Shown piece after piece: positions 53,637 through 62,956 of a stretch of DNA of 64,000 nt; the first letter of the stretch is position 1; the number at the start of each line of letters is the position of its first letter. The stretch is from positions 62,001-126,000 of the forward strand of contig JBGUEQ010000002.1 in assembly GCA_041821265.1 (NCBI GenBank). Reading direction: 5' to 3'. The notes beneath the pieces are model-generated. The model did not search any database, was not told the DNA's origin, and was given only the letters and a program-made list of their open reading frames with translations. Both the position numbers and the translations under genes were made by a program. This stretch comes from Lachnotalea sp041821265 (GTDB taxonomy: Bacteria > Bacillota > Clostridia > Lachnospirales > Lachnospiraceae).

Positions 53637-55322
53637 ATGTTACTTAATTTACATGTAAAAAATTTGGCACTTATTGATGAATGTGAAGTTGATTTTACAG
53701 AAGGTCTTAACATTTTGACAGGTGAGACAGGTGCAGGCAAGTCTATTATTATAGGCTCTATTAATCTTGCATTGGGTGCAAAAGCTTCAAAAGACGTAAT
53801 CAGAGAAGAGAGTGAATTTGCATTAATTGAACTTATTTTTCAACTTGAAACCAATAAACAAAGAGAAATGGTTCGTGATATTGGAATAGAAGTAGAGGAA
53901 GATAATCAGGTTATTATTTCAAGAAAATTAAAGAATGGTAAAAGTATTAGTAAAATCAATGGTGAAACCGTTCCAGTTAGTATTGTAAAATTAGTTGCTG
54001 AAATTTTAATTGATATTCATGGACAACATGAGCATCAGTCGTTACTTTACAAAAAAAATCATTTATCTATTTTAGATGAATATGCAAAAGCAGAGATTGC
54101 AAATACTAAGATGGAGGTTGCAAATTTGTATCATGATTTTGAACGTCTAAAGAAACAATTAGATGATTCGGAACTAGATGAAGAGCAAAGAGCTAGAGAA
54201 ATTTCATTTGCGGAATTTGAATTGCTTGAAATAGAAGAGGCAGCACTCAAAGAAAATGAGGATATTGAATTAGAAGATTTACATAAAAAAATGTCAAATT
54301 CTAAAAAGATTGTTGAAGGTATCAGCAATATTTATATGCAAACAGGGGATAATGATATTAATTCAGCGGGAGAAAATATTGGACGAGCGTTGAAAGAGTT
54401 TAGCCATATTGTGGATTATGATAAAAATTTAGAGAATTTATGTGGACAACTTACTGATATTGATTCCCTATTAAACGATTTCAACCGCGAGATTTCTGAT
54501 TATATGTCAGAAATGGAGTTTTCGGATGAAGAATTTATGGAATGCGAGAGTCGATTAAATTTAATTAATAATTTAAAGGTGAAATATGGAAAAACAATAG
54601 AGGATATAAAAAAATACAAAGAAAAGCAAGAAGTTAAATTAGCCAAGTTAAATCAATATGAAGAATTTATATCTGACCTAAAACAAAAGTTAAAAACGGC
54701 AGAAGATAAGCTGAATGTTGAATCAGAAAAGTTATCTCAGATAAGAAAGAAATATGCAAAGGAATTATCCGAAAAAATCAAGTCCAATTTAGTAGATTTG
54801 AATTTTTTGAACGTTGAATTTGATATACAATTTACAAAAGCGAGTCATTTTACACAAAATGGTTTTGATGAAATTGAATTTATGATATCAACAAACCCAG
54901 GGGAGTTGGTTAAGCCATTAGGAAAAGTTGCTTCTGGCGGTGAACTTTCTAGAATTATGTTGGCAATTAAAACTGTTTTGTCGGATAAGGATGAGACGGG
55001 GACGTTGATTTTCGATGAAATAGATGTCGGAATTAGTGGAAGAACGGCACAAATGGTTTCAGAGAAAATGGCGCTTATTGCGCATACCCATCAATTATTG
55101 TGTATAACACATTTACCTCAAATAGCAGCTATGGCGGATAGTCATTACATAATTGAAAAAAATGTGGTACAAAATAAAACGATAACTTCAATTAAAAAAT
55201 TAAATGAAAGTAACATAATAGTTGAATTGGCAAGGATTCTTGGCGGTGCAAAAATAACAGATACCGTAATGCAAAGTGCAAAAGAAATGAAAGAATTGGC
55301 AACTCGTACAAAAAATGCCTAG
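53637..55322 (+). CDS. recN: DNA repair protein RecN
   Basis: A 561-residue SMC-like protein. Walker A is GETGAGKSIIIGS; the central coiled coil spans about 150-380; signature and Walker B are KVASGGELSRIMLAIKT and TLIFDEIDVGISGRTAQMVS. It aids recombinational repair of breaks. The start at MLLNLHVKNLALIDE follows an AAGGAG site; the 11-codon upstream extension lacks one. Confidence 0.95.
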   Translation: MLLNLHVKNLALIDECEVDFTEGLNILTGETGAGKSIIIGSINLALGAKASKDVIREESEFALIELIFQLETNKQREMVRDIGIEVEEDNQVIISRKLKNGKSISKINGETVPVSIVKLVAEILIDIHGQHEHQSLLYKKNHLSILDEYAKAEIANTKMEVANLYHDFERLKKQLDDSELDEEQRAREISFAEFELLEIEEAALKENEDIELEDLHKKMSNSKKIVEGISNIYMQTGDNDINSAGENIGRALKEFSHIVDYDKNLENLCGQLTDIDSLLNDFNREISDYMSEMEFSDEEFMECESRLNLINNLKVKYGKTIEDIKKYKEKQEVKLAKLNQYEEFISDLKQKLKTAEDKLNVESEKLSQIRKKYAKELSEKIKSNLVDLNFLNVEFDIQFTKASHFTQNGFDEIEFMISTNPGELVKPLGKVASGGELSRIMLAIKTVLSDKDETGTLIFDEIDVGISGRTAQMVSEKMALIAHTHQLLCITHLPQIAAMADSHYIIEKNVVQNKTITSIKKLNESNIIVELARILGGAKITDTVMQSAKEMKELATRTKNA

Positions 55323-55355
55323 TGTTAAAATCTAATAAAAACAAATACTAAAAAG

Positions 55356-55382
55356 GAATATAAAATTTATATTCTTTTTTTT
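55356..55382 (+). terminator. Intrinsic terminator after recN
   Basis: A 9-base stem (GAATATAAA with TTTATATTC) directly followed by eight T residues. It ends the asp23-to-recN operon. Confidence 0.85.
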
Positions 55383-55524
55383 GCGAGAAAGAGTTAAATC
55401 AAAATTGATTGGGCTTTTTCGCGATTGCTAGTGGATTAATTTGATTTATCTAGTTAAGAATAACAACGGAAAGTTCGAAAAGCGAGATTTCTAGCGTTAA
55501 ATAAAGATTTTAACGGAGGGCATC

Positions 55525-56811
55525 ATGAAAAATAACAGGTATATCGACAAGATATTAGCCATAGCTTTTGTTGCATTTTTAGTGTTTAGTGCAAGCATAC
55601 TTTTCATTTCTATGAAAAAAGCATTGCCTGATAAGATTAATATTGTTGCAAATCAAGAACAACAGTTTTACTTTGGTTTACCTGTTAATGGATTTATTAA
55701 AAATGAAGTAGAAGTATCAGATATGGAAAAATCGAATATTCCTAATGATCAGATTAAAATCGACATGCAACAACCGTTTACACTTAAGTCTGGAAATCGC
55801 GGAAGCTTTGTTATGGCGTGCAAATTATTTGGACTAATTACCTTAAAGAATGTTCAAATTGATGTGGTTGAAAAGGAATATGTGATTCCTTGTGGTATGT
55901 CTATTGGTATTTATATTCAAACGGATGGTGTTCTTGTAATAGGTACGGGAGTAGTAAGTGCAATAGATGGTATTAATTATGAACCGGCTTATAATCTTGT
56001 TAAATCAGGTGATTATATAGTTGGAGTCAATGGTACACTGATAAATAATAAAAATCAGCTTATTGAATTAATTAATGAATATGGTGCTAAAGATATTATT
56101 CTTAACATTAGAAGAAATGAAGAAATGATAGATGTAAAGGTTCAGCCAGAACAAACTACCCCAGAAGAATATAAATTAGGAATATGGGTGAGAGATAATA
56201 CACAAGGTATTGGTACATTAACATTTGTTGGTTTAGATGGAGAATTTGGCGCATTAGGGCACGGAATTAATGATGTTGATACAAGTACCTTAATGGAACT
56301 AAAATCAGGTAACTTATATGAAACAAATATCGTATCAATTATTAAGGGTAAAAAGGGTTCGCCAGGTGAATTGACAGGGACAATTGATTATAATAAAAGC
56401 AATATTTTGGGTGATATTACAAGCAATACAACGGAAGGAATTTTTGGAAAAGCAGATAAATTATTGCAAGAATTCGGAACAAAGAATTCAATGGAAGTAG
56501 GACTAAAGCAAGATATAAAATTAGGACCTGCGTATATAAGATGCAACGTTGAAGGGGAAGTTAAGGACTATGAGGTGGAAATTCTTGAAGTGAATACTGG
56601 TGAGGATAATATCAATAAAGGAATTATTTTGAAAGTTACTGACGAAAATTTATTAAATCTTACAGGGGGGATTGTGCAAGGAATGAGTGGAAGCCCTATT
56701 ATTCAAGACAATAAAATAATTGGAGCAGTGACTCATGTATTTATTCAAGACGCAACAAAAGGTTTTGGCATATTCATAGAAAATATGCTTGAATCTAAAG
56801 ATGAGGATTAA
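55525..56811 (+). CDS. spoIVB: SpoIVB serine peptidase
   Basis: A 428-residue protein: N-terminal membrane anchor (about 9-30), PDZ domain (about 125-205), and an S55 peptidase domain with His246 (GALGHGIND) and Ser390 (VQGMSGSPIIQD). An Asp near 373 (KVTDENLL) is a candidate third catalytic residue. In sporulating Firmicutes it is secreted into the space between spore and mother cell and triggers sigma-K activation. Next to spo0A, as in Bacillus. Confidence 0.93.
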   Translation: MKNNRYIDKILAIAFVAFLVFSASILFISMKKALPDKINIVANQEQQFYFGLPVNGFIKNEVEVSDMEKSNIPNDQIKIDMQQPFTLKSGNRGSFVMACKLFGLITLKNVQIDVVEKEYVIPCGMSIGIYIQTDGVLVIGTGVVSAIDGINYEPAYNLVKSGDYIVGVNGTLINNKNQLIELINEYGAKDIILNIRRNEEMIDVKVQPEQTTPEEYKLGIWVRDNTQGIGTLTFVGLDGEFGALGHGINDVDTSTLMELKSGNLYETNIVSIIKGKKGSPGELTGTIDYNKSNILGDITSNTTEGIFGKADKLLQEFGTKNSMEVGLKQDIKLGPAYIRCNVEGEVKDYEVEILEVNTGEDNINKGIILKVTDENLLNLTGGIVQGMSGSPIIQDNKIIGAVTHVFIQDATKGFGIFIENMLESKDED

Positions 56812-56939
56812 GCATAAAAGAATGATGCAATATTCTGCTAAAAAGCGTATAATAGGATTACCATTGTTTTCCTTTTTTGCATGATACCTTATAATTCCTT
56901 AGGTGCTGTAAAATTATGTATTTCTAAGCATTTTTTATG

Positions 56940-57027
56940 TGTCGAAAACTGCGACAAATATAAGTTGCGAAACAAAATTAATATTTATATAATACAAATA
57001 GGTTTTATACAAGAAAATGAAGAATGG
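56940..57027 (+). promoter_or_regulatory. Dual promoter and Spo0A-box dyad before spo0A
   Basis: A dyad TGTCG (56940-56944) and CGACA (56952-56956), the first half being a full Spo0A box TGTCGAA. Next comes a sigma-A promoter: TTGCGA (56965-56970), 17 bases, TATAAT (56988-56993). After it lies a sigma-H-like match: ATAGGTTTT (56998-57006), 12 bases, GAAGAATGG (57019-57027). This mirrors vegetative/sporulation dual control with autoregulation known for spo0A. Confidence 0.65.
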
Positions 57028-57089
57028 TGCCAAGTAATTATTTCGAAAAAACAAAAATAAGGGAAAGAAAGATCTAAGGAGGAGTTTTA

Positions 57090-57902
57090 ATGGGTAAGTT
57101 AAATGTTGCTATTGCAGATGATAATTCTAGAGTTGTAGATTTACTTGATGAAATAATAAGTAATGACGAAGAATTAGAAGTAGTTGGGAAAGCTAGAAAT
57201 GGTGAGGAAGCATATAATATTATTAAAGAGAAAGAGCCAGATGTTGTTCTTTTAGATATTATTATGCCAAAAATGGATGGGTTGAGTCTAATGGACAAAG
57301 TAAACAAAGACACAACTATGAAGAAACGTCCAGCATTTATTGTCATAACAGCAGTAGGGCAAGAAGGCATAACGGAAGATGCTTTTAACCTAGGTGCAAA
57401 TTATTATATTATGAAACCGTTTGACAATACTATGGTTCTTAACAGAATAAAGAATGTGAGAAAAAATGCTACTAAACATGTGCAAGAAGTTAGAAAAGTG
57501 AATGCATATGAAAATAAAAAAGAATATGTGTCAAGAAACTTAGAATCAGATGTAACAAACATTATACATGAAATTGGCGTACCAGCGCACATTAAAGGTT
57601 ATCAATATCTAAGAGATGCAATCATTATGTCAGTAAATGATATGGAAATGTTAAATTCAATTACAAAAATATTATATCCAACAATAGCTAAAATGCATCA
57701 AACGACACCAAGTCGAGTAGAGCGTGCAATTAGACATGCAATTGAAGTAGCGTGGAGTCGCGGTAAAATGGATACAATCGATGCTTTATTTGGATATACA
57801 GTTAATACAGGGAAAGGCAAACCTACAAATTCAGAGTTTGTTGCTTTAATTGCAGATAAAATAAGATTAGAATATAAAGTTAATAATCATTTTGCTAATT
57901 AA
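57090..57902 (+). CDS. spo0A: Sporulation master regulator Spo0A
   Basis: A 270-residue response regulator. Receiver: phospho-acceptor Asp56 (VVLLDIIMPKMDG) and Lys109 (YYIMKPF). DNA-binding domain: QTTPSRVERAIRHAIEVAW and GKGKPTNSEFVALIADKIR. It binds TGTCGAA boxes and starts sporulation. Starts after an AAGGAGG site. Confidence 0.97.
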   Translation: MGKLNVAIADDNSRVVDLLDEIISNDEELEVVGKARNGEEAYNIIKEKEPDVVLLDIIMPKMDGLSLMDKVNKDTTMKKRPAFIVITAVGQEGITEDAFNLGANYYIMKPFDNTMVLNRIKNVRKNATKHVQEVRKVNAYENKKEYVSRNLESDVTNIIHEIGVPAHIKGYQYLRDAIIMSVNDMEMLNSITKILYPTIAKMHQTTPSRVERAIRHAIEVAWSRGKMDTIDALFGYTVNTGKGKPTNSEFVALIADKIRLEYKVNNHFAN

Positions 57903-57939
57903 CGGAATATAAATACTTTTAATAGTCTTTGATATAGGG

Positions 57940-58036
57940 TATAATTAATGCAGACCCAAAGGGGTAGGAATAAATTATACGAAGAACATAAATTCGAAGT
58001 ATAATATATCAGATAACAAGGCTGGGAGGTATTTAG
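57940..58036 (+). promoter_or_regulatory. Leader of glgA with module shared with the asp23 leader
   Basis: After TATAAT (57940-57945, weak -35) come ACCCAAAGGGGT (57954-57965) and TATACGAAG...CGAAGTATA (57976-58003). The same two parts in the same order and spacing lie at 46123-46170. A GGGAGG ribosome site follows. Confidence 0.55.
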
Positions 58037-59488
58037 ATGAAGAATATTTTATTTATTGCATCTGAGGCAGTTCCATTTATAAAAACGGGTGGATTGGCCG
58101 ATGTAGTGGGTTCGTTACCAAAATATTTTGATCGAACAGAATATGATGTAAGAGTTATTATACCTAAATATTTATGTATTTCTGAGAAGTATAGAGGCAA
58201 TATAGAATATAACACGTCTTTTTATATGGATTTAGCATGGCGTTCGCAATATGTAGGAATCCTAGAGACTACGATTGATGATATTAAAATTTATTTTATT
58301 GATAATGAATATTATTTATCGGGAGATAAACCATATGGAGAGATGAAAACAGATATAGAAAAATTTGCATTTTTTTCTAAAGCATCTTTGTCTGCATTGC
58401 CCTTGATCGGTTTCAAGCCTGATATTATTCATTGTCACGATTGGCAGACAGGTTTAGTTCCGGTCTATCTAAAGGATAGATTTTATAAAAATGAGTTTTA
58501 TTCGAAAGTTAAAACAGTTATGACAATACATAACTTGAAATTTCAAGGACTATGGGATTTGAAGAAAACAAGAGATATTACCGGGTTATCTATGTATTAT
58601 TTTGCACCAGATAAGCTAGAATCTTATGGTGATGCCAATCTTTTAAAAGGTGGATTAGTTTATGCAGATGCAATTACTACAGTAAGCGTTACTTATGCAC
58701 AGGAGATCGAAACAGAATTTTATGGAGAACATTTAGATGGTCTAATTCGGGCACGTTCCAATGTACTTCGCGGAATTGTGAATGGAATTGATTATGAAGA
58801 ATACAATCCACAGACAGATGAATTGATTGTTAAAAATTATAATATTAAAAATTTTAGAAAAGAAAAAAGTAAAAACAAAACGTTTCTTCAAGAAGAATTA
58901 GGATTAGAAATAAATCACAAGAAGTTCATGATTGGAATTGTGTCAAGATTGACTGATCAAAAAGGATTTGATTTAATTGAATATATTATGGATGAATTAT
59001 GCTTGCTTGATATTCAGCTAGTAATTTTGGGCACAGGTGATGAGAAGTATGAGAACATGTTTAGACATTATGATTGGAAATATAATGACAAAGTATCTGC
59101 AAATATTTTCTATTCTGAAGAAATGTCTCATAAGATATATGCGTCATGTGATGCATTTTTAATGCCATCCTTGTTCGAACCATGTGGACTAAGCCAGCTG
59201 ATGAGTCTTAGATATGGAACGGTCCCAATTGTAAGAGAAACGGGTGGATTAAAAGATACAGTTGATGCTTATAATGAATATGAAAGCACAGGGACAGGAT
59301 TTAGTTTTACAAATTATAATGCGCATGAGATGCTAAATACCTTGAAGTACGCAATGGATATTTTTTATAACAGAAAACGTGAGTGGAATAAGCTTATAGA
59401 CAGGGGAATGGCAAGAGACTTTTCATGGAAAACTTCAGCGAAAGAATATGAGAAATTGTATGATGAATTAACTTTTAATATCGAATAA
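58037..59488 (+). CDS. glgA: Glycogen synthase GlgA
   Basis: A 483-residue GT5 glucosyltransferase. ADP-glucose site KTGGLADVVGSLPK is near the start, then MTIHNLKFQG, and the C-terminal catalytic SLFEPCGLSQLMSLRYG. It makes glycogen or alpha-glucan, often stored before sporulation. No other glg genes are next to it. A good terminator follows. Confidence 0.95.
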   Translation: MKNILFIASEAVPFIKTGGLADVVGSLPKYFDRTEYDVRVIIPKYLCISEKYRGNIEYNTSFYMDLAWRSQYVGILETTIDDIKIYFIDNEYYLSGDKPYGEMKTDIEKFAFFSKASLSALPLIGFKPDIIHCHDWQTGLVPVYLKDRFYKNEFYSKVKTVMTIHNLKFQGLWDLKKTRDITGLSMYYFAPDKLESYGDANLLKGGLVYADAITTVSVTYAQEIETEFYGEHLDGLIRARSNVLRGIVNGIDYEEYNPQTDELIVKNYNIKNFRKEKSKNKTFLQEELGLEINHKKFMIGIVSRLTDQKGFDLIEYIMDELCLLDIQLVILGTGDEKYENMFRHYDWKYNDKVSANIFYSEEMSHKIYASCDAFLMPSLFEPCGLSQLMSLRYGTVPIVRETGGLKDTVDAYNEYESTGTGFSFTNYNAHEMLNTLKYAMDIFYNRKREWNKLIDRGMARDFSWKTSAKEYEKLYDELTFNIE

Positions 59489-59537
59489 AGAACGTGTCAT
59501 GCGATTTGCATTTGAAAAATTTCATGACCAATAGATA

Positions 59538-59590
59538 ACAGAAAATGTAAATGATATAGTTCCTATATTATTTACGTTTTCTGTTTTTTT
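59538..59590 (+). terminator. Intrinsic terminator after glgA
   Basis: A long stem (ACAGAAAATGTAAAT with ATTTACGTTTTCTGT, one mismatch) followed by T6. Confidence 0.85.
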
Positions 59591-59775
59591 GTAACAGTTC
59601 AGGCACGTTATGAATGGTATAGCTGAACTGGTTACTGTTCACTCCGTTCACAGTAACTTATGATTTCTGCATGCAAATTCGCTACGCGAAGCAGAAATCA
59701 TTTGTCGAATCATTTTCTTACGTAGCTTAACAGCTAGTGTTAAGCTACTGTGTGAACAGTAACCTGAACTGTTAC
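59591..59775 (+). repeat. MITE-like element C with nested terminal repeats
   Basis: A 185-base element. Outer terminal repeats are GTAACAGTTCAGG (59591-59603) and CCTGAACTGTTAC (59763-59775), perfect over 13 bases. Inner repeats are GTTACTGTTCAC (59631-59642) and GTGAACAGTAAC (59752-59763), perfect over 12. Internal hairpins are GATTTCTGC...GCAGAAATC and TAGCTTAACA...TGTTAAGCTA. Ends resemble those of element A (TAAC..TTCAG). Confidence 0.8.
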
Positions 59776-59802
59776 GTTTTGTGTATTAAGCAGGAGGATG
59801 CA

Positions 59803-59831
59803 TTGACTGTTTCAAACACTTAAATTATAAT
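59803..59831 (+). promoter_or_regulatory. Sigma-A promoter of the dgt-dnaG-rpoD cluster
   Basis: TTGACT (59803-59808), 17-base spacer, TATAAT (59826-59831). It is the only good promoter between element C and dgt, so it probably drives dgt, dnaG and rpoD (and the short frame below). Confidence 0.75.
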
Positions 59832-59874
59832 AATATTGACATTTCACTATTAATGAAAGGAAACGTAATAATTC

Positions 59875-60015
59875 ATGGATTATATAGATATAAATGGTAA
59901 ATCGATTGATATAAATAAAAAAGTGGTGCAACATATTAAAACATTAAAAAAAGATAGCGAAAAAATAAAATTGCAGGAGAAGAAAATAATTTCGCCAAAC
60001 AATAAAGGATTATGA
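59875..60015 (+). CDS. Possible 46-residue Lys-rich protein
   Basis: An open frame of 47 codons from ATG, starting MDYIDINGKSIDINKKV, rich in Lys and Ile. An AAAGGA lies about 13 bases before it, slightly too far. It is preceded by a consensus promoter at about 44 bases and precedes dgt. No family is recognised; it may also be just part of the dgt leader. Confidence 0.35.
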   Translation: MDYIDINGKSIDINKKVVQHIKTLKKDSEKIKLQEKKIISPNNKGL

Positions 60016-60100
60016 TATTCTTTGCAGAATATATATAATATAGGCATTACTTGTTTATAAGACGATGAAAAGAACATTTATGAAGGAAAGGTGATATACC

Positions 60101-61111
60101 ATGACAATAAGGGAAAGCTTAGAACAATGGGAAACTGATTACTTAAGTGAATATGCAGCACTTAGCAAGAATTCAATGGGTAGAGATGTAGAAGAGCCTC
60201 AATGTGATATACGACCAGTATACCAAAGAGATCGTGATAGAATATTACATTGTAAATCCTTTCGGCGCCTAAAACAAAAGACGCAGGTGTTTTTGTCACC
60301 AGAAGGTGATCACTATCGAACACGACTGACTCATACATTAGAAGTTTCACAGACTGCAAGAACAATAGCGAAGGCACTTAGATTAAATGAAGAATTGGTA
60401 GAAGCAATTGCACTTGGCCACGATCTTGGTCATACGCCGTTTGGACATGCAGGAGAAAATGCGTTAGATTCAGTTTGTAGTCATGGATTCAAACACTATG
60501 AACAAAGTATAAGAGTAGTCGAGAAGTTGGAAAAGGGTGGAGAAGGATTAAATCTAACAAAAGAAGTAAGAGATGGAATACTGAATCATCCAACGGCAGG
60601 AAATCCAAGTACATTAGAGGGAAAGATAGTAAGATTGTCAGATAAAATCGCCTATATTAATCATGATATTGATGATGCAATCAGAGGGAAAATATTAAAA
60701 GAAGAAGATATTCCGATGGAATTTAGGGAAGTACTAGGGATATCATCAAAAGAAAGATTGAATAATATCATTCATGATATAGTGAGAAATAGTACGGGAA
60801 AGCCAGATATTATTATGTCAGGTGATGTAGAAAAAGCAATGAAAGATTTACGAGCATTTATGTTTACAAATGTATATAAGAATCCAAAAGCAAAAGGCGA
60901 AGAAATTAAAGCAAAGAATATGCTTAAGGAATTGTTTGAATATTATATGAATAATATAGAGGATATGTCTAGGGAATACATAGATATGATAGAGCTAGAA
61001 AACGAAAATGTGGAGCGTGTAGTATGTGATTATATTGCAGGTATGACAGATCAATATGCAATATCAAAGTTTGCACAATATTTTATGCCTAATTCATGGA
61101 AAATATATTAA
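60101..61111 (+). CDS. dgt: dGTP triphosphohydrolase-like HD protein
   Basis: A 336-residue HD-domain enzyme. Metal residues are in RLTHTLEVSQTARTIA (His), ALGHDLGHTPFGHAGE (His-Asp) and LSDKIAYINHDIDD (Asp). Family members hydrolyse dNTPs to nucleosides. The short form without extra domains is usual before dnaG in Clostridia. Start after AAAGGTGAT. Confidence 0.92.
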   Translation: MTIRESLEQWETDYLSEYAALSKNSMGRDVEEPQCDIRPVYQRDRDRILHCKSFRRLKQKTQVFLSPEGDHYRTRLTHTLEVSQTARTIAKALRLNEELVEAIALGHDLGHTPFGHAGENALDSVCSHGFKHYEQSIRVVEKLEKGGEGLNLTKEVRDGILNHPTAGNPSTLEGKIVRLSDKIAYINHDIDDAIRGKILKEEDIPMEFREVLGISSKERLNNIIHDIVRNSTGKPDIIMSGDVEKAMKDLRAFMFTNVYKNPKAKGEEIKAKNMLKELFEYYMNNIEDMSREYIDMIELENENVERVVCDYIAGMTDQYAISKFAQYFMPNSWKIY

Positions 61112-61141
61112 ATTTTAAAATATGTTATCGGAGGCGTGGCA

Positions 61142-62920
61142 ATGTTTTACCCAGAAGATTTAGTGGAAGAGATAAGAATGAAAAATGATGTAGTAGATGT
61201 GATTTCTACTTATGTTAAACTTCAGAGAAAAGGTAGTTCCTATTTTGGATTGTGTCCATTTCATAATGAAAAGTCACCATCCTTTTCAGTTTCACCGGGC
61301 AAGCAGATGTATTATTGTTTTGGATGTGGAGCAGGTGGCAATGTATTTACGTTTGTTATGGAATATGAAAATTATACATTTCAAGAAGCAATTAAGTACT
61401 TGGCAGATAGAGTAGGTGTAGAATTACCTGAAATTGAATACTCAGAAGAAGCGAGAAAACAAGCCGATTTAAAAACAACTATATTAGATATTAATAAGCA
61501 GGCGGCAAATTATTTTTATTATCTGTTAAAAAGCGAAGCAGGAGAAGTGGCATATCGCTACTTGGCCAATAGAGAATTAAGTGATGAGACAATCAAGAAA
61601 TTCGGACTTGGATTTTCAAATAAATATAGTAATGATTTGTTTCAGTTTCTTAAGGAAAAGGGATATTCGGATGAAATATTAAAACAGTCTGGATTATTCA
61701 ATATAGATGAAAAAAAGGGTGTTTATGATAAGTTTTGGAATAGAGTAATATTCCCAATTATGGATGTGAATGGTAGAGTGATTGGATTCGGAGGAAGAGT
61801 GATGGGTGATGGAAGCCCTAAATATTTAAATTCTCCGGAAACAAGAGTATTTGATAAGAGTCGTAATTTATATGGCCTTAATTTCGCCAGAACGTCTAGA
61901 AAGAATTTCATTTTGTTATGTGAAGGTTATATGGATGTGATAGCACTACATCAAGCAGGATTTATCAATGCGGTAGCGTCGCTTGGAACATCATTTACAG
62001 AAGGACATGCTAATTTAATAAAACGGTATACAGACCAAGTTTATATTACGTATGACAGTGATGTAGCAGGAGTCAAGGCAACGATAAGGGCTATTCCAAT
62101 TCTAAAAGATGTAGGAGTAACGGTTAAAATTGTTAATATGTTGCCATACAAAGATCCGGACGAATTTATTAAGAGTCTTGGTGCTACGGCGTATGAAGAA
62201 CGAATTGAGAAAGCTACAAGTAGTTTTATGTTTGAAATAGAAATAATGGAACTTGAGTATGATATGAAGGATCCGGAAAGTAAAACAAGATTTTTTAATG
62301 AAGTTGCCAAAAAAATATTAGAGTTTCGAGAGGATTTAACAAGAGATAATTATATTCAGGCAGTCGCGGAGAAATATAATACCGGGTATGAAAAGCTTAG
62401 ACAATTGGTAAGCAGTGTAGGAATTAAACTCGGAGGAGTTGTCGCACGTGAAAGAACAAAGGTAAATATCCAGCAATCCAAGCCTAAAGATGGTGGAATG
62501 ATGGAATCTCAAAGGATTTTAATCACATATTTAATTGAAGAAGAAGGCCTATATGAAAAAATTAAACAATATGTTACTCCAAATGATTTTACTGAAAGCT
62601 TATATCACACAGTAGTTGAAATCTTATTTGAACAGCTTGAGAGAGGGGAAGTAAATCCAGCAAAAATAATAAATAATTTTACAGATGAAGAAGAGCACAA
62701 AGCAGTTGCGGCATTGTTTAATACCAAACCAAAAGCAATAGAGACCAGGATTGACAAAGAGAAGGCTTTGAAGGAAACGATAGTAAGAGTTAAGGAAAAT
62801 AGTCTGATTTATGAAAGTTCTAATTTGAATTCAGAGGATATTTTTAGTGAAATGAAAAAGCTTACAGACGGCAAGAAAATGATTGAGAAGCTTAGGACAT
62901 TGCATATTTCCTTAGATTAA
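61142..62920 (+). CDS. dnaG: DNA primase
   Basis: A 592-residue primase. It has a CHC2 zinc finger (LCPFHNEKSPSFSVSPG, YYCFGCGAGG), a Toprim domain (LLCEGYMDVIALHQAGF, YDSDVAGVKATIR) and a helical C-terminal DnaB-binding domain. The GGAGG ribosome site is only 1 base from an upstream GTG but 7 from this ATG, so the ATG is the better start. Confidence 0.96.
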   Translation: MFYPEDLVEEIRMKNDVVDVISTYVKLQRKGSSYFGLCPFHNEKSPSFSVSPGKQMYYCFGCGAGGNVFTFVMEYENYTFQEAIKYLADRVGVELPEIEYSEEARKQADLKTTILDINKQAANYFYYLLKSEAGEVAYRYLANRELSDETIKKFGLGFSNKYSNDLFQFLKEKGYSDEILKQSGLFNIDEKKGVYDKFWNRVIFPIMDVNGRVIGFGGRVMGDGSPKYLNSPETRVFDKSRNLYGLNFARTSRKNFILLCEGYMDVIALHQAGFINAVASLGTSFTEGHANLIKRYTDQVYITYDSDVAGVKATIRAIPILKDVGVTVKIVNMLPYKDPDEFIKSLGATAYEERIEKATSSFMFEIEIMELEYDMKDPESKTRFFNEVAKKILEFREDLTRDNYIQAVAEKYNTGYEKLRQLVSSVGIKLGGVVARERTKVNIQQSKPKDGGMMESQRILITYLIEEEGLYEKIKQYVTPNDFTESLYHTVVEILFEQLERGEVNPAKIINNFTDEEEHKAVAALFNTKPKAIETRIDKEKALKETIVRVKENSLIYESSNLNSEDIFSEMKKLTDGKKMIEKLRTLHISLD

Positions 62921-62956
62921 GGACAGAATATTAATAAGTGTGGAAGGGTGAGTGAA

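Noticed and set aside
59701..59709. TTTGTCGAA Spo0A box inside element C
   Set aside because: Lies inside a repeat element, not next to a promoter; likely chance.
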